NCBI RefSeq assembly: GCF_010994375.1
Contig: NZ_WHMA01000001.1
Span: 251,711-315,710 of the forward strand
Length of the DNA stretch: 64,000 bases
Direction of reading: 5' to 3'
Source of the DNA: Halomonas sp. NO4
GTDB taxonomy: Bacteria > Pseudomonadota > Gammaproteobacteria > Pseudomonadales > Halomonadaceae
A program made the position numbers and the translations under genes. Positions within the stretch are counted from its first letter, which is position 1. Each line of letters opens with the position of its first letter. Shown here in pieces: positions 35,906 to 45,266 of this stretch. Under the pieces are notes generated by a model, which saw only the letters and a list, made by a program, of their open reading frames with translations, had not been told where the DNA came from and did not search any database.

Positions 35906-37195
35906 ATGACCTTTTCCGAACTCGGCCTGCGGGCCGAACTGCTGCGTGCCGTCGAGGCACAAGGCTACACCACCCCGACCCCGATCCAACGCCAGGCGAT
36001 ACCCGCCGTGCTCGAGGGCGGGGACCTGTTGGCCAGCGCCCAGACCGGCACCGGCAAGACTGCCGGTTTCACCCTGCCCATGCTGCAACGCCTGGCCACG
36101 GGACCGCGTCCCGGCAAGCGCCAAGTGCGCGCCCTGGTGCTGACACCGACCCGCGAACTGGCCGCTCAGGTGGGCGAGAGCGTGGCCGACTACGGCCGCC
36201 ACCTGACCCTGCGCAGCCACGTGATCTTCGGCGGCGTCGGCCAGCAGCCCCAGGTGGACGCCCTTCGCCCCGGCCTGGACGTACTAGTGGCGACCCCCGG
36301 CCGCCTGCTCGACCTGCACCAGCAGGGCCATGTCGACCTCTCGCGGGTCGAGACCCTGGTGCTCGATGAAGCCGACCGCATGCTCGACATGGGCTTCATC
36401 CACGACATCAAGAAGATCCTGCGCGTGCTGCCCGCCAAGCGCCAGAACCTGCTCTTCTCAGCCACCTTCTCCGACGAGATCCAGGCACTGGCCGGCAAGC
36501 TGCTCGACAACCCGGCCAAGATCGAGGTCGCCCGGCGTAACACCACTGCCGAGACCGTCGACCAGGCGATCTACCGGGTCGATCGCGACAAGAAGCGCGA
36601 CCTGCTCGCCCACCTGATCACCCGCCACCAGTGGTATCAGGTGCTGGTGTTCACTCGCACCAAGCACGGCGCCAACCGCCTGGCGGAGCAACTCTCCAAA
36701 CAGGCGATCCCCGCCATGGCGATCCACGGCAACAAGAGCCAGTCGGCACGCACCCGGGCACTGGCCGCCTTCAAGAGCGGCGAGCTGCAGGTGCTGGTAG
36801 CCACCGACATCGCCGCGCGCGGCCTGGACATCAACGAACTGCCCCACGTGGTCAACTTCGAACTGCCCAACGTGGCCGAGGACTACGTGCACCGCATCGG
36901 GCGTACCGGTCGTGCCGGCAGCGACGGCCAGGCGGTGTCCCTGGTCTGCGTCGACGAGCACGGATTGCTCAAGGGCATCGAGCGCTTGATCAAGCGCGAC
37001 CTGGAGAAACGCATCGAACCCGGCTTCGAGCCCGACCCCAACGCCAGGCCCGAACCCATCGAGAACGGCCGACGCGGCCAGCCGCGCGGCGCCCAGGAGA
37101 CGCGCGGACGCCAAGCTCCCCCGCGCCGGAGCGAGAGCGATGGCGAGAGCCGAGCACCGCGTCGCCGGCGGCGCACACGCGCCCGTCAGGCCTGA
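35906..37195 (+). CDS. rhlE: DEAD-box RNA helicase RhlE
   Basis: A 429-residue cytoplasmic helicase acting in ribosome maturation or RNA turnover. Motifs in order: Q motif ([12 protein letters not shown]), Walker [33 protein letters not shown] box [22 protein letters not shown], then the second domain with [18 protein letters not shown] and [10 protein letters not shown]. The C-terminal ~60 residues are basic and arginine-rich, typical of RhlE RNA-binding tails. It stands between pqiC and an unknown gene. Confidence 0.94.
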   Translation: MTFSELGLRAELLRAVEAQGYTTPTPIQRQAIPAVLEGGDLLASAQTGTGKTAGFTLPMLQRLATGPRPGKRQVRALVLTPTRELAAQVGESVADYGRHLTLRSHVIFGGVGQQPQVDALRPGLDVLVATPGRLLDLHQQGHVDLSRVETLVLDEADRMLDMGFIHDIKKILRVLPAKRQNLLFSATFSDEIQALAGKLLDNPAKIEVARRNTTAETVDQAIYRVDRDKKRDLLAHLITRHQWYQVLVFTRTKHGANRLAEQLSKQAIPAMAIHGNKSQSARTRALAAFKSGELQVLVATDIAARGLDINELPHVVNFELPNVAEDYVHRIGRTGRAGSDGQAVSLVCVDEHGLLKGIERLIKRDLEKRIEPGFEPDPNARPEPIENGRRGQPRGAQETRGRQAPPRRSESDGESRAPRRRRRTRARQA

Positions 37196-37316
37196 TCCAG
37201 CGCATGACAGGCGCCGGAAAAATGTGCCAATGTAGGCGTTTTATCCACTGGCGAGCCTAGGAGTCCCGCCCCGCCATGATCGCTGACCAACCCGCCTTCA
37301 GAGAGGCCGCCTTGCC

Positions 37317-37865
37317 ATGCTGAGGTGGTTAACCGGCAGGAAGCCGGTGCCGGTGTGGGTCATCAAGCAGATCGACGATGGCCTCCTGCACCTGTGCGGG
37401 CAGGGCAGCGTCGAGCCGATGGGCAAACGCAGCGAGGTGCTGGCCCAGCTCCCGGCCGGCCGCTTCGAGGGCGCCGTCAAGATGAGCGGCATCGGGCTGG
37501 TCCTCAACGCCAGGCTCTTCGCGGCACTGGTGCCCATCGAGGCGCTCGGCCTCGATGCCCAGGGGCGAGCCTACTGGCAGGGCCGCGTCTGGGACGTGGC
37601 CCAGGTGCCCCAACGCTGCTGGACCTTTGATGGCCACCTGACCGTGCAGCGGCAGGTTCAGGGCGGCCAAACCCTGCTGGTGAGCACTGAGGATGTCTCG
37701 GCCATTCGTCGCCAGGTCCGCTCCAGTGCCGACCCGGGGGTGGTGAAGTTCGGCGTCTACGGCGCCGACGAGGATCCACTGCTGACCCCCAAGGACGACA
37801 AAACCCAGCCACCCTCGCGGATTCGCCAGGGAAGGGAGTGGCGAAACGATGACAACAAGCGCTAG
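37317..37865 (+). CDS. Hypothetical protein coupled to a CynX-like transporter
   Basis: A 182-residue cytoplasmic protein of no family I recognise. It has no signal peptide or membrane segment; the centre alternates short strands (WVIKQIDDGLLHLCGQGSVE, VKMSGIGLVLNARLFAALV, GRAYWQGRVWDVAQV), which suggests a small beta-rich fold, and the last 35 residues are polar and charged. A GAGG ribosome site lies about 10 bases upstream. A possible 15-codon leader frame (ATG at 37276) ends in a TGA overlapping this start as ATGCTGA. The gene overlaps the transporter gene by 17 bases, so the two are probably translated together. Codon use looks like that of its neighbours. Confidence 0.7.
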   Translation: MLRWLTGRKPVPVWVIKQIDDGLLHLCGQGSVEPMGKRSEVLAQLPAGRFEGAVKMSGIGLVLNARLFAALVPIEALGLDAQGRAYWQGRVWDVAQVPQRCWTFDGHLTVQRQVQGGQTLLVSTEDVSAIRRQVRSSADPGVVKFGVYGADEDPLLTPKDDKTQPPSRIRQGREWRNDDNKR

Positions 37866-39060
37866 CGGGGACCGCCAGCGCCTCGGCCTTTTTCTCGTGC
37901 TGATGGTGCTGGTGGGCCTCAACCTCCGCCCGGCCCTGTCTTCCCTGGCTCCGATGCTGGTTCGCGTGCAGCAGGACACCGGCCTCCCGCCGCTGGCCAT
38001 CGGTGCTCTGACCACCTTGCCGGTGCTCTGCCTGGGGCTGTTTGCCCCTCTGGCTCCCTGGCTGAGCAAGCGACTGGGTGCCGAGCGCGCGCTGGGTCTG
38101 GCCCTCGGGGTTCTGGTCGTCGGTCTGGCCCTGCGCGGCCTGCCCCCCAGCGCCCTGCTCTTTCTCGGCACCCTCCTGGTGGGCGCCGCCATCGGCGTGG
38201 CCGGCACCCTGCTCCCGGCGCTGGTCAAGCGCGAGATTCCGGGAGGCGCCGACCTGATGACCGGCGTCTACACCATGGCGCTGTGCCTGGGTGGCGCACT
38301 GGGCGCCGGACTCAGCATCCCCCTTGCCGAGTGGCTCGGCGGCTGGCGGGCCAGCCTGGTCAGCTGGGCACTGCTCGCCGGGGTGGCAATGGCCGCCTGG
38401 CTGCGCCTCATGCCGCGCCGAGAACCGCCGCCGCCCTCGGCTGCAGGCGGCTCGCTGCGTCAACTCCTCACCCAGCCGCTGGCCTGGCAGGTCATGCTGC
38501 TCATGGGCACCCAGTCCTCGCTGGCCTACATCGTGTTCGGTTGGTTGCCCACCCTGCTGCAGGCGCGCGGTTACAGCGATGTCCAGGCCGGCTGGATGAT
38601 GGCCGCCTCGGTCATGGTGCAGCTCGTGTCCGCCCTGGGGGCCCCCTGGCTGGCACGCCTGGGCCGCGACCAGCGTCCGGCGCTGCTGCTGGTGCTCGGC
38701 AGCGTCGCCGCCGGGTTGTGGCTGCTGCTGCTGGGCCCGCTTGCTTGGCGCTGGGGCGGCGTCGTCCTCCTGGGCCTCGGCCAGGGCGGCTGTTTCAGCT
38801 TGGCACTCAGCCTGATCGTGCTGCGCACCGCGACGCCCCGCCTGGCGGGCAAGCTCTCCGGCCTCGCCCAGGGTGGCGGCTATACCCTGGCCGCCATGGG
38901 ACCGCTGGCCGTGGGGCTGCTGCTGCAGTTCGCGGTCTCCCTGACCGCGGTGACCACGGTGCTGCTGCTGATCGTCGCTCTGGCCGCCGGCTTTGCCTTG
39001 CTGGCCGGACGCAACCGCCGACTCGATGTCGATGAAACCGGCCGGCTGATCACCCGCTGA
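37849..39060 (+). CDS. MFS transporter of the CynX/NimT family
   Basis: A 403-residue, twelve-helix major facilitator. The N-terminus GLFLVLMVLVGLNLRPALSS and the following GALTTLPVLCLGLFAPLAP and GVAGTLLPALVKREIPGGA are typical of the CynX branch, named after the E. coli cyanate-operon protein; other members have been linked to nitroimidazole-type compounds, and the substrate here cannot be stated. It begins 17 bases inside the preceding unknown gene. Confidence 0.88.
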   Translation: MTTSASGDRQRLGLFLVLMVLVGLNLRPALSSLAPMLVRVQQDTGLPPLAIGALTTLPVLCLGLFAPLAPWLSKRLGAERALGLALGVLVVGLALRGLPPSALLFLGTLLVGAAIGVAGTLLPALVKREIPGGADLMTGVYTMALCLGGALGAGLSIPLAEWLGGWRASLVSWALLAGVAMAAWLRLMPRREPPPPSAAGGSLRQLLTQPLAWQVMLLMGTQSSLAYIVFGWLPTLLQARGYSDVQAGWMMAASVMVQLVSALGAPWLARLGRDQRPALLLVLGSVAAGLWLLLLGPLAWRWGGVVLLGLGQGGCFSLALSLIVLRTATPRLAGKLSGLAQGGGYTLAAMGPLAVGLLLQFAVSLTAVTTVLLLIVALAAGFALLAGRNRRLDVDETGRLITR

Positions 39061-39156
39061 GAGGCCCCCACCTCCCGGCCGGCGCCGTGAGTCGCGAAGC
39101 GCAAGGCGCTATGATGGCCGCCGACGCCCTTCTCCCTCCCACTGCCAGGAGTCGCC

Positions 39157-40206
39157 ATGTCCGCCTTCCCCGCTTCCGACCGCCCCGTCCTGCTGCTCTA
39201 CGTGGGCGGCACCATCGGTATGGTCGAGACGCCGCATGGCCTCGCCCCCGGCCCCGACTTCACCCGGCGCCTGCACCAGACCCTGGCCACCCTGCCACCC
39301 TCGAGCCATGCCAGCCTGCCCGATTTCGTGGTGCGCGAGAGCCCCCACCCCATCGACTCCAGCGGCGCCACCCCGGCCGACTGGCAGCGCCTGGGCCGCG
39401 AGATCGCTGCAGCCCTGCCCGAGCATGCCGGCGTGGTAGTGCTGCACGGCACCGATACCCTGGCGTGGAGCGCCTCTAGCCTCGCCTTCCAGCTGCAGGG
39501 TCTCGACCGTCCTGTGGTGGTGACCGGCGCCATGCGTCCTCTGGATGCCGACGGCAGCGACGCTCGGGACAACATCGAGCTGGCCCTGCGCTTTGCCGCT
39601 CAGCCGCTGCTGCAGGAGGTGGGCGTGGCCTTTGGTGGCCGCCTCCTGCGCGGAGTGCGCAGCCGCAAGGTGGGCGCCCAGGAAGCCTTCACCACGCCCC
39701 ACTACCCCCTGCTGGGTGAACGGGTGGGAGATGACGCCGTGCTCTTTGCCTCTCGCACCCTGGTCAGCCAGCAGCGGGGCGCGCCACGCTTCGAACTGGC
39801 CGACTATGCCGGTGGCCTGGCCCACGGCAGCGTTGCACGCATCGCCCTGTGGCCGGGCATCCAGGCCTGGCAGCTCGACGCCTGGCTGAGGGATGACCGC
39901 GTCAAGGGAGCGCTGCTGGAGGTGTGGGGCGGCGGTAACGCCCCGGACGACCCGGCGCTGCTCGGCGTCCTCGCCCAAGCCAGCGGAGAAGGCAAGCTGC
40001 TCGCTGCGGTCAGCCAATGTCCCACCGGCGGCGTGACGCTGGGCCGCTATGCCGCCGGGCGCGGCCTGGCGGACGCCGACGTGCTGTCGGGGGACACCAT
40101 GACGCCGGAAGCCGCCTACACCAAGCTCGTGCACCTGCTCGCCCTGCCGCTCGACGACGCTGAGCGCCGTCGGCGTTTCCTCACGCCACTGGTCGGCGAG
40201 CGTTGA
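39157..40206 (+). CDS. L-asparaginase, cytoplasmic type
   Basis: A 349-residue amidohydrolase releasing ammonia from asparagine. Both catalytic threonine motifs are present: LLYVGGTIGMVETPHG near residues 12-27, and VVLHGTDTLAWSASSLAF near residues 95-112, plus VVTGAMRPLDADGSDARDNI. There is no signal peptide, and the C-terminal regulatory-like domain (GALLEVWGGGNAPDD, SQCPTGGVTLGRYAAG) is that of the type I enzymes such as E. coli AnsA. It has an AGGAG ribosome site and stands alone. Confidence 0.92.
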   Translation: MSAFPASDRPVLLLYVGGTIGMVETPHGLAPGPDFTRRLHQTLATLPPSSHASLPDFVVRESPHPIDSSGATPADWQRLGREIAAALPEHAGVVVLHGTDTLAWSASSLAFQLQGLDRPVVVTGAMRPLDADGSDARDNIELALRFAAQPLLQEVGVAFGGRLLRGVRSRKVGAQEAFTTPHYPLLGERVGDDAVLFASRTLVSQQRGAPRFELADYAGGLAHGSVARIALWPGIQAWQLDAWLRDDRVKGALLEVWGGGNAPDDPALLGVLAQASGEGKLLAAVSQCPTGGVTLGRYAAGRGLADADVLSGDTMTPEAAYTKLVHLLALPLDDAERRRRFLTPLVGER

Positions 40207-40310
40207 CGCGCCGTGAAGGCTTCACCGCCGACCCGCCAGGTCGGCGCGGGCAGGGGCCGAGCTGAGCGTCTAGGTTGAAGACAGACCCGTCCACGCCAAG
40301 GAGGCACACC

Positions 40311-40547
40311 ATGGAACAGCCCGTGCACCACTTCACCGAGCTCTTCGAACAGCTGGGCCTGCCCGCCGACGAAGCCTCAATCAAGGCTTTCATAGAGCGC
40401 CACGCCCCCCTTCCGGAATCGATGCCCCTTCACGAAGCGCCCTTCTGGAACGAGGCCCAGGCCGAATTCCTCCACGAAGCGCTGGACGATGATGCCGACT
40501 GGGCGGAGGTGGTCGACCACCTCGATGCGTCGTTAAGAAAAGGTTGA
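40311..40547 (+). CDS. DUF2789 family protein
   Basis: A 78-residue acidic protein (MEQPVHHFTELFEQLGLP) matching the small DUF2789 family, with its conserved APFWNEAQAEFLHEALDDDADWAEVVDHLD segment. Function unknown. A strong AAGGAGG ribosome site about 6 bases upstream fixes the ATG at 40311 rather than an in-frame ATG 12 codons earlier. A single small gene between the asparaginase and the HDOD-GGDEF protein. Confidence 0.88.
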   Translation: MEQPVHHFTELFEQLGLPADEASIKAFIERHAPLPESMPLHEAPFWNEAQAEFLHEALDDDADWAEVVDHLDASLRKG

Positions 40548-40583
40548 TCAAAGCGCTATTCGACGAAGGACGGGGGCGTAAAC

Positions 40584-40636
40584 CCTGAGTAAAGTTGGTT
40601 ATGATAGGTAACATTCAACCAAGCGTTTTACTCAGG
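40584..40636. promoter_or_regulatory. Inverted repeat overlapping the ribosome site of the HDOD-GGDEF gene
   Basis: Arms CCTGAGTAAA (40584-40593) and TTTACTCAGG (40627-40636) pair perfectly over 10 bp; an inner pair TTGGTT (40595-40600) and AACCAA (40617-40622) can extend the stem. The right arm includes the start of the AGGAG ribosome site (40634-40638) of the gene starting at 40644. A -10-like TATGAT at 40600-40605 lies inside the loop, so the repeat may instead be a DNA operator around the promoter. Confidence 0.55.
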
Positions 40637-40643
40637 AGTCGTC

Positions 40644-42191
40644 ATGACGCTCGACAGGACGTCAGCCGATTTGCTCGATGACGAGCCCCCATCGACGATA
40701 CCGTCGCCAGCCCCGCTCCCCGACACCCTGCGTGAACGCCTAGCCGACGACCCGGCGTTGCCGAGCCTGCCCGCGGCGGCCGCCGAAGTGGTTCGCCTGG
40801 CACGCGCGGACGAACCGCGCCTGGCCGACTTTGCCCGGATCATCGAGAAGGACCCGGCTCTCACCTTGCGGCTGCTGTCGCTGGCCAACAGCGCCCTCTA
40901 CGCCCGCAGCAGCGCGCGCGTCACCACCTGTCTGGAAGCAGTGTCGCGCCTGGGACTCGACGCCACCCTCGCCGCCGCCATGAGTTTCGGCCTTCCCCGA
41001 CCAGGTCCCGGCCAACCGCTGGACCTGGAGCGTCTCTGGCAACGCGCCATCATCGCCGCCCTGGCAGCCCAGCACCTGGCCAGGCAACTCTGCCCCGAGC
41101 ATGCCGGCCTGGTCTTCACGGCGGCCCTGATCCAGGACATCGGCATCCTGGTCCTGGACGCGCTGGACGGTGAGATCTACCGCTCGCGGATTCCCGATCT
41201 GACGGAGCACAGCGCCCTGTGCCTGGCCGAGCAACGCTTCTATGGATGCGACCACGCCCGCGTCGGCGCCTGGCTCGCCGCCCGCTGGCGGCTGCCCGAT
41301 CGCCTGACGGCGGCCATTGCCGAAAGCCATGGACCGCTGGAAGACGAGGATCCGCCTCAGCTCTGCGTGCGCCTCTCCTGCCGTATCGCCGACTGCTGGC
41401 TGGCCGACGACCCCACGCTGGCCTTCAGCGGCCTGCTCCGTCAGCTGCTCGAGCTCGACACCATCGATGCCCAGCGCCTGGAGCGGCTGCTGGAAGAGCT
41501 CCAGGCCCAGCTCCCTTCGGCCGCCTCGCTTTTCGAGATCACCTGCCCACCCGACATCGACCACCACAGCCTCGTCCAGGAAGCCAAGCAGCTGCTGTTT
41601 GCGCAGAACTTTCGCTTGAGCCAGCGCCTGGCCGCGCAGCAACGGGAACTGGAGGCGTTGCAGGCCAGCCACTCCGACCTCGACGAGCAGCGACGCACCG
41701 ACTACCTAACCGGGCTTGCCAACCGCTCCTGGCTGGAGACCCTGCTCGCCCTGCATTTCCGCAAGGCACAGACGACGCGACAGGCGCTCTCCGTGATGTT
41801 CATCGACCTGGATCACTTCAAGCGCCTCAATGATCACCATGGCCACCGCTTCGGTGACCGGGTGCTGATCCACTTCGCCAGCGCTCTCAAGGGCATGGTT
41901 CGCGAGAACGACGTGGCCGGACGCTACGGCGGCGAGGAATTCCTGGTGCTGATGCCCCAGACGCGGCGCGGCCAGGCTGGCGTCCTGGCCGACCGGATTC
42001 GCACCACCCTAGCCACCGAGCCGCTAGCCCACTCCCAGGGCGAGCCGATCCACGTCACGGCGTCGATCGGCATTGCCAGCCTGGAGGATGCCGACTTCGC
42101 GGAACCCAGCGAACTCATCGACGCCGCCGACCAGGCGATGTATGGCGTCAAACATAGCGGACGCGACGGCATCAACCACTACCGGCAGTGA
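40644..42191 (+). CDS. HDOD-GGDEF protein, probable soluble diguanylate cyclase
   Basis: A 515-residue cytoplasmic signalling protein. An HDOD domain (about residues 35-250: LPSLPAAAAEVVRLARAD, IIEKDPALTLRLLSLANSALY) precedes a helical linker (SQRLAAQQRELEALQASH) and a GGDEF domain at about 345-515. The catalytic site is intact (GGEEF at 429-433, DYLTGLANR) and the inhibitory RxxD is present (REND, 420-423), so it should make c-di-GMP with product feedback. HDOD proteins of this type act in stress and motility signalling; the input here is unknown. The 5' region carries an unusual inverted repeat. Confidence 0.92.
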   Translation: MTLDRTSADLLDDEPPSTIPSPAPLPDTLRERLADDPALPSLPAAAAEVVRLARADEPRLADFARIIEKDPALTLRLLSLANSALYARSSARVTTCLEAVSRLGLDATLAAAMSFGLPRPGPGQPLDLERLWQRAIIAALAAQHLARQLCPEHAGLVFTAALIQDIGILVLDALDGEIYRSRIPDLTEHSALCLAEQRFYGCDHARVGAWLAARWRLPDRLTAAIAESHGPLEDEDPPQLCVRLSCRIADCWLADDPTLAFSGLLRQLLELDTIDAQRLERLLEELQAQLPSAASLFEITCPPDIDHHSLVQEAKQLLFAQNFRLSQRLAAQQRELEALQASHSDLDEQRRTDYLTGLANRSWLETLLALHFRKAQTTRQALSVMFIDLDHFKRLNDHHGHRFGDRVLIHFASALKGMVRENDVAGRYGGEEFLVLMPQTRRGQAGVLADRIRTTLATEPLAHSQGEPIHVTASIGIASLEDADFAEPSELIDAADQAMYGVKHSGRDGINHYRQ

Positions 42192-42200
42192 ATTGGCGTC

Positions 42201-42863
42201 TCACCGCTCGTCGAAACCTCGAACGAAGAAGCGCCGAGCCCAGGCTCCGATCAGCAGCAACATCGACAGCGCCACCAGCGGGGCCAGCAGTTCAAGAGTC
42301 AGGACGCGTTGTCGCTCGGCTGCCGACAAGGTGTGATAGATCGCATTGGCATACACGGCCCACTTGATGCCCAGCCCGACCACGGCAGCAAAAATGAAGC
42401 CATGTAGCGGCAACTGACGCAACCCGGCGGCATAGTTGATCACGGCATGGGGAAATCCGGGCAGCACACGCAGCGCACACTGGGTGAGCACATCGCAGCG
42501 CCTCTCCAGCAGACGCACCACGCGACGGGTCAAGCGGCCCGGCCGCCAGCGCAAGCCCACCCGCCGGGCGATCACATACCCTCCCAGGGCACCGCCGAGA
42601 CTACCCAGCACCAGCATGGGTACTGCCACGGCAGGGGGGTAGAACGGTGCAATCAGCCACAGCCCGATGCTGGCGGGAAGCCCCAGGGCCAGAGTAATGG
42701 CCATGATCGCCATGACGCCCAGTATCGTCGCAGGGTGCTCAGAGGTCTGCTGCGCCCAGCGCTGCACATCGGCGAGATCCGGGGTGTACCAGACCCACAG
42801 GTAGCCCGCCATCATCGCCGCCGCGGCAATGGCGACCCAACGCCGGTAAACGGAGCCTTTCAC
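42201..42863 (-). CDS. VTT-domain (TVP38/TMEM64, DedA-like) membrane protein
   Basis: A 220-residue inner-membrane protein with about five to six hydrophobic segments. The VTT core is seen in TLALGLPASIGLWLIAPFY, GSLGGALGGYVIARRVG, the arginine-containing LRVLPGFPHAVINYAAGL re-entrant segment and a last membrane helix. DedA/VTT proteins are implicated in lipid-carrier flipping and membrane homeostasis; a specific role is not assignable. Its ATG overlaps the stop of the SRPBCC gene by four bases (ATGA), so they form an operon. Confidence 0.85.
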   Translation of the reverse strand: MKGSVYRRWVAIAAAAMMAGYLWVWYTPDLADVQRWAQQTSEHPATILGVMAIMAITLALGLPASIGLWLIAPFYPPAVAVPMLVLGSLGGALGGYVIARRVGLRWRPGRLTRRVVRLLERRCDVLTQCALRVLPGFPHAVINYAAGLRQLPLHGFIFAAVVGLGIKWAVYANAIYHTLSAAERQRVLTLELLAPLVALSMLLLIGAWARRFFVRGFDER

Positions 42864-43270
42864 AGCCGGGCCTCGACCCGCTCGAGTATCTGCTGGCTGA
42901 CCTTGCCCACCAGCGGCCTCGCGGCCCGAGTGACGGCCTTCTCCACCAAGCGGTTGCGGATCGCATAGGTGAGGGTGAGCGCCACCTCGGTACCCTCCTC
43001 GACCGGGGTCAGACGATAGCAGCCTTGGTTGTGCACCCCGTCCAGGGACTCCCAGGCCAGCACTTCCGGCGGCTGGCGCTCGGTGATCGCCACGTCGAAA
43101 GTCCAGTCCATGCCCACGGCGTGCACGTGCCAGCGGTAGCGGGCATCCCCGAGCGATTCGATCGACTGGATCATGTCGGAGTAGTCGACGAAGTCCTCGA
43201 CTCGTTCCAGCAGGGCGAAGACTCGCTCCGGGGACGCCTTGACGATGGCACTGTGTTCGATGGTAGCCAT
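42860..43270 (-). CDS. SRPBCC (START-like) family protein
   Basis: A 136-residue protein with a START-like helix-grip fold: IEHSAIVKASPERVFALLERVEDF at the N-terminus, a central run of strands (RYRWHVHAVGMDWTFDVAI), the GVHNQGCYRLTPVEEGTEVAL segment and a long C-terminal helix. It binds an unknown hydrophobic ligand; some relatives are polyketide cyclases or ubiquinone-binding proteins. The ATG at 43270 has a GGAG ribosome site. It lies downstream of rpsA, in the place where ihfB sits in many gammaproteobacteria, and is followed by the VTT protein. Confidence 0.85.
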   Translation of the reverse strand: MATIEHSAIVKASPERVFALLERVEDFVDYSDMIQSIESLGDARYRWHVHAVGMDWTFDVAITERQPPEVLAWESLDGVHNQGCYRLTPVEEGTEVALTLTYAIRNRLVEKAVTRAARPLVGKVSQQILERVEARL

Positions 43271-43337
43271 GCTCGCGCTCCGCTCTCCATGGTCCCCAGG
43301 CGATCTGCTTCGTACATCAGCTTCGCATAACGGACCG

Positions 43338-43374
43338 ACAAACAACAACGCCGCCCCGGAACGGGACGGCGTTG
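43338..43374 (-). terminator. Terminator of rpsA
   Basis: Arms CAACGCCG (43346-43353) and CGGCGTTG (43367-43374) with an inner C/G-rich continuation; on the minus strand the stem is followed by TTGTTGTTTG. It lies 41 bases after the rpsA stop and ends the housekeeping operon. Confidence 0.75.
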
Positions 43375-43414
43375 GTACTGGGGTCATCTCACCCGGCGTT
43401 CACCAGAGTGCGGA

Positions 43415-45091
43415 TCAGTCCTGACCCATCTGCTGCTTGATAAGGTCGCCGATGGTGGTCGGACCACCGGTGTCGACGTCCTGCTCGCGCAGTTTCTTCA
43501 GGTTCTGGCGGGTGTCATCCTGCTCCTTGGCCTTGATGGAGAGGCTGATCTGGCGGTTCTTGCGATCGACGCCGATGATGCGTGCCTCGACCGTATCACC
43601 CTCGCTGAGCACGTTGCGGGCGTCCTCGACGCGGTCGGCGCTGATCTCGGAGGCCTTGAGCACGGCGATGACATCGGTGGCCAACTCGACCTGAGCTTCC
43701 TTGGCATCGACCTCGACCACGCGGCCGGTGACGATGGAGCCCTTGTCGTTGACGGCCAGGTACTCGGCGACCGGATCGGTGTCGAGCTGCTTGATGCCCA
43801 GCGAGATGCGCTCGCGCTCCGGATCGATGGAGAGGATCACGGCCTCGGCCTCGTCACCCTTCTTGTAGCGGCGCACGGCCTCTTCGCCGGTCTCGGTCCA
43901 GGAGAGGTCGGAGAGGTGAACCAAGCCATCGATGCCGCCTTCCAGGCCGATGAAGATGCCGAAGTCGGTGATCGACTTGATAGTGCCGGAAACACGGTCG
44001 CCCTTGTTGTACGTGGCGCTGAAGGTCTCCCAGGGGTTCGGGGTACACTGCTTGATGCCCAGGGAGATACGACGACGCTCCTCGTCGATGTCGAGCACCA
44101 TGACATCCACATCATCGCCGATCTGCACGACCTTGGAGGGGTGGATGTTCTTGTTGGTCCAGTCCATTTCGGAGACGTGGACCAGACCCTCGACACCCTC
44201 TTCCAGCTCAGCGAAGCAGCCGTAGTCGGTGAGGTTGGTGACCTGGGCAGTGACCACGGTACCCTCGGGGTAGCGATCCTTGATGTTGACCCACGGATCC
44301 TCACCCAGCTGCTTGAGGCCGAGGGAGACGCGGTTGCGCTCGCGGTCGAACTTCAGCACCTTGACGGTGATCTCGTCGCCGACGGCCACGATCTCGCTGG
44401 GATGCTTGATGCGCTTCCAGGCCATGTCGGTGATGTGCAGCAGGCCATCGACGCCGCCCAGGTCGACGAAGGCGCCGTAGTCGGTGAGGTTCTTGACGAT
44501 ACCGACGATCTGCTGGCCTTCCTGAAGGGTGGCGAGCAACGCTTCACGCTCGGCGCTGTTCTCGGCCTCGAGCACGGCGCGACGCGACACGACGACGTTG
44601 TTGCGCTTCGGGTCGAGCTTGATGACCTTGAAGTCGAGTTCCTTGTTCTCGAGATGCGTGGTGTCGCGCACCGGACGCACGTCGACCAGCGAGCCCGGCA
44701 GGAATGCGCGGATCGAGTCGATATCGACGGTGAAACCGCCCTTGACCTTGCCGTTGATCACGCCCTTGACGATCTCTTCCTTCTCGAAGGCCGCTTCCAG
44801 TACCTTCCAGGCCTCGGCGCGCTTGGCCTTCTCGCGAGACAGACGCGTCTCACCGAAACCGTCCTCGACGGCTTCCAGAGCGACCTTGACTTCGTCGCCC
44901 ACGGCGATGGTCAGTTCGCCGTTCTCATCGCGGAACTGCGCCGCGGGAATCTGCCCTTCGGACTTCAGGCCGGCATTGACGGTGACCCAGTCACCCTCGA
45001 TGTCGACGACGGTCGCCATAACGATGGCGCCCGGCTCCATGTTGATGTCCTGAAGCGATTGTTCGAAAAGTTCAGCAAAGCTTTCGCTCAT
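43415..45091 (-). CDS. rpsA: 30S ribosomal protein S1
   Basis: A 558-residue protein with six S1 RNA-binding domains that brings mRNA to the 30S subunit. Repeat signatures are visible, e.g. [41 protein letters not shown] and [20 protein letters not shown]. The start [14 protein letters not shown] is canonical. The ~175-base gap upstream can form a CCGCAC/GTGCGG hairpin in the leader, and S1 is known to regulate its own translation elsewhere. Last gene of a leftward series; ihfB is not next, unlike E. coli and Pseudomonas. Confidence 0.97.
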   Translation of the reverse strand: MSESFAELFEQSLQDINMEPGAIVMATVVDIEGDWVTVNAGLKSEGQIPAAQFRDENGELTIAVGDEVKVALEAVEDGFGETRLSREKAKRAEAWKVLEAAFEKEEIVKGVINGKVKGGFTVDIDSIRAFLPGSLVDVRPVRDTTHLENKELDFKVIKLDPKRNNVVVSRRAVLEAENSAEREALLATLQEGQQIVGIVKNLTDYGAFVDLGGVDGLLHITDMAWKRIKHPSEIVAVGDEITVKVLKFDRERNRVSLGLKQLGEDPWVNIKDRYPEGTVVTAQVTNLTDYGCFAELEEGVEGLVHVSEMDWTNKNIHPSKVVQIGDDVDVMVLDIDEERRRISLGIKQCTPNPWETFSATYNKGDRVSGTIKSITDFGIFIGLEGGIDGLVHLSDLSWTETGEEAVRRYKKGDEAEAVILSIDPERERISLGIKQLDTDPVAEYLAVNDKGSIVTGRVVEVDAKEAQVELATDVIAVLKASEISADRVEDARNVLSEGDTVEARIIGVDRKNRQISLSIKAKEQDDTRQNLKKLREQDVDTGGPTTIGDLIKQQMGQD

Positions 45092-45266
45092 GATGTTCCT
45101 ACGTGATCAACGGTTAGAGGCGTCGCCGCCTTCTCCGCACCACCAGCAAGTGCGGGCCTTATTTACCAAGCCCTCGGGGATGTTAACGCTGGTTGGACCT
45201 GGTCGGGCTTTCCAAGTGTGGCCCGGCCATGCCATGACATCCGGTCGAGAGCGCCGCAAGGGAGTT

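Noticed and set aside
33506..36220. 904-codon minus-strand frame across pqiB, pqiC and rhlE
   Set aside because: Spans opposite-strand genes and an intergenic gap; composition of a shadow frame.
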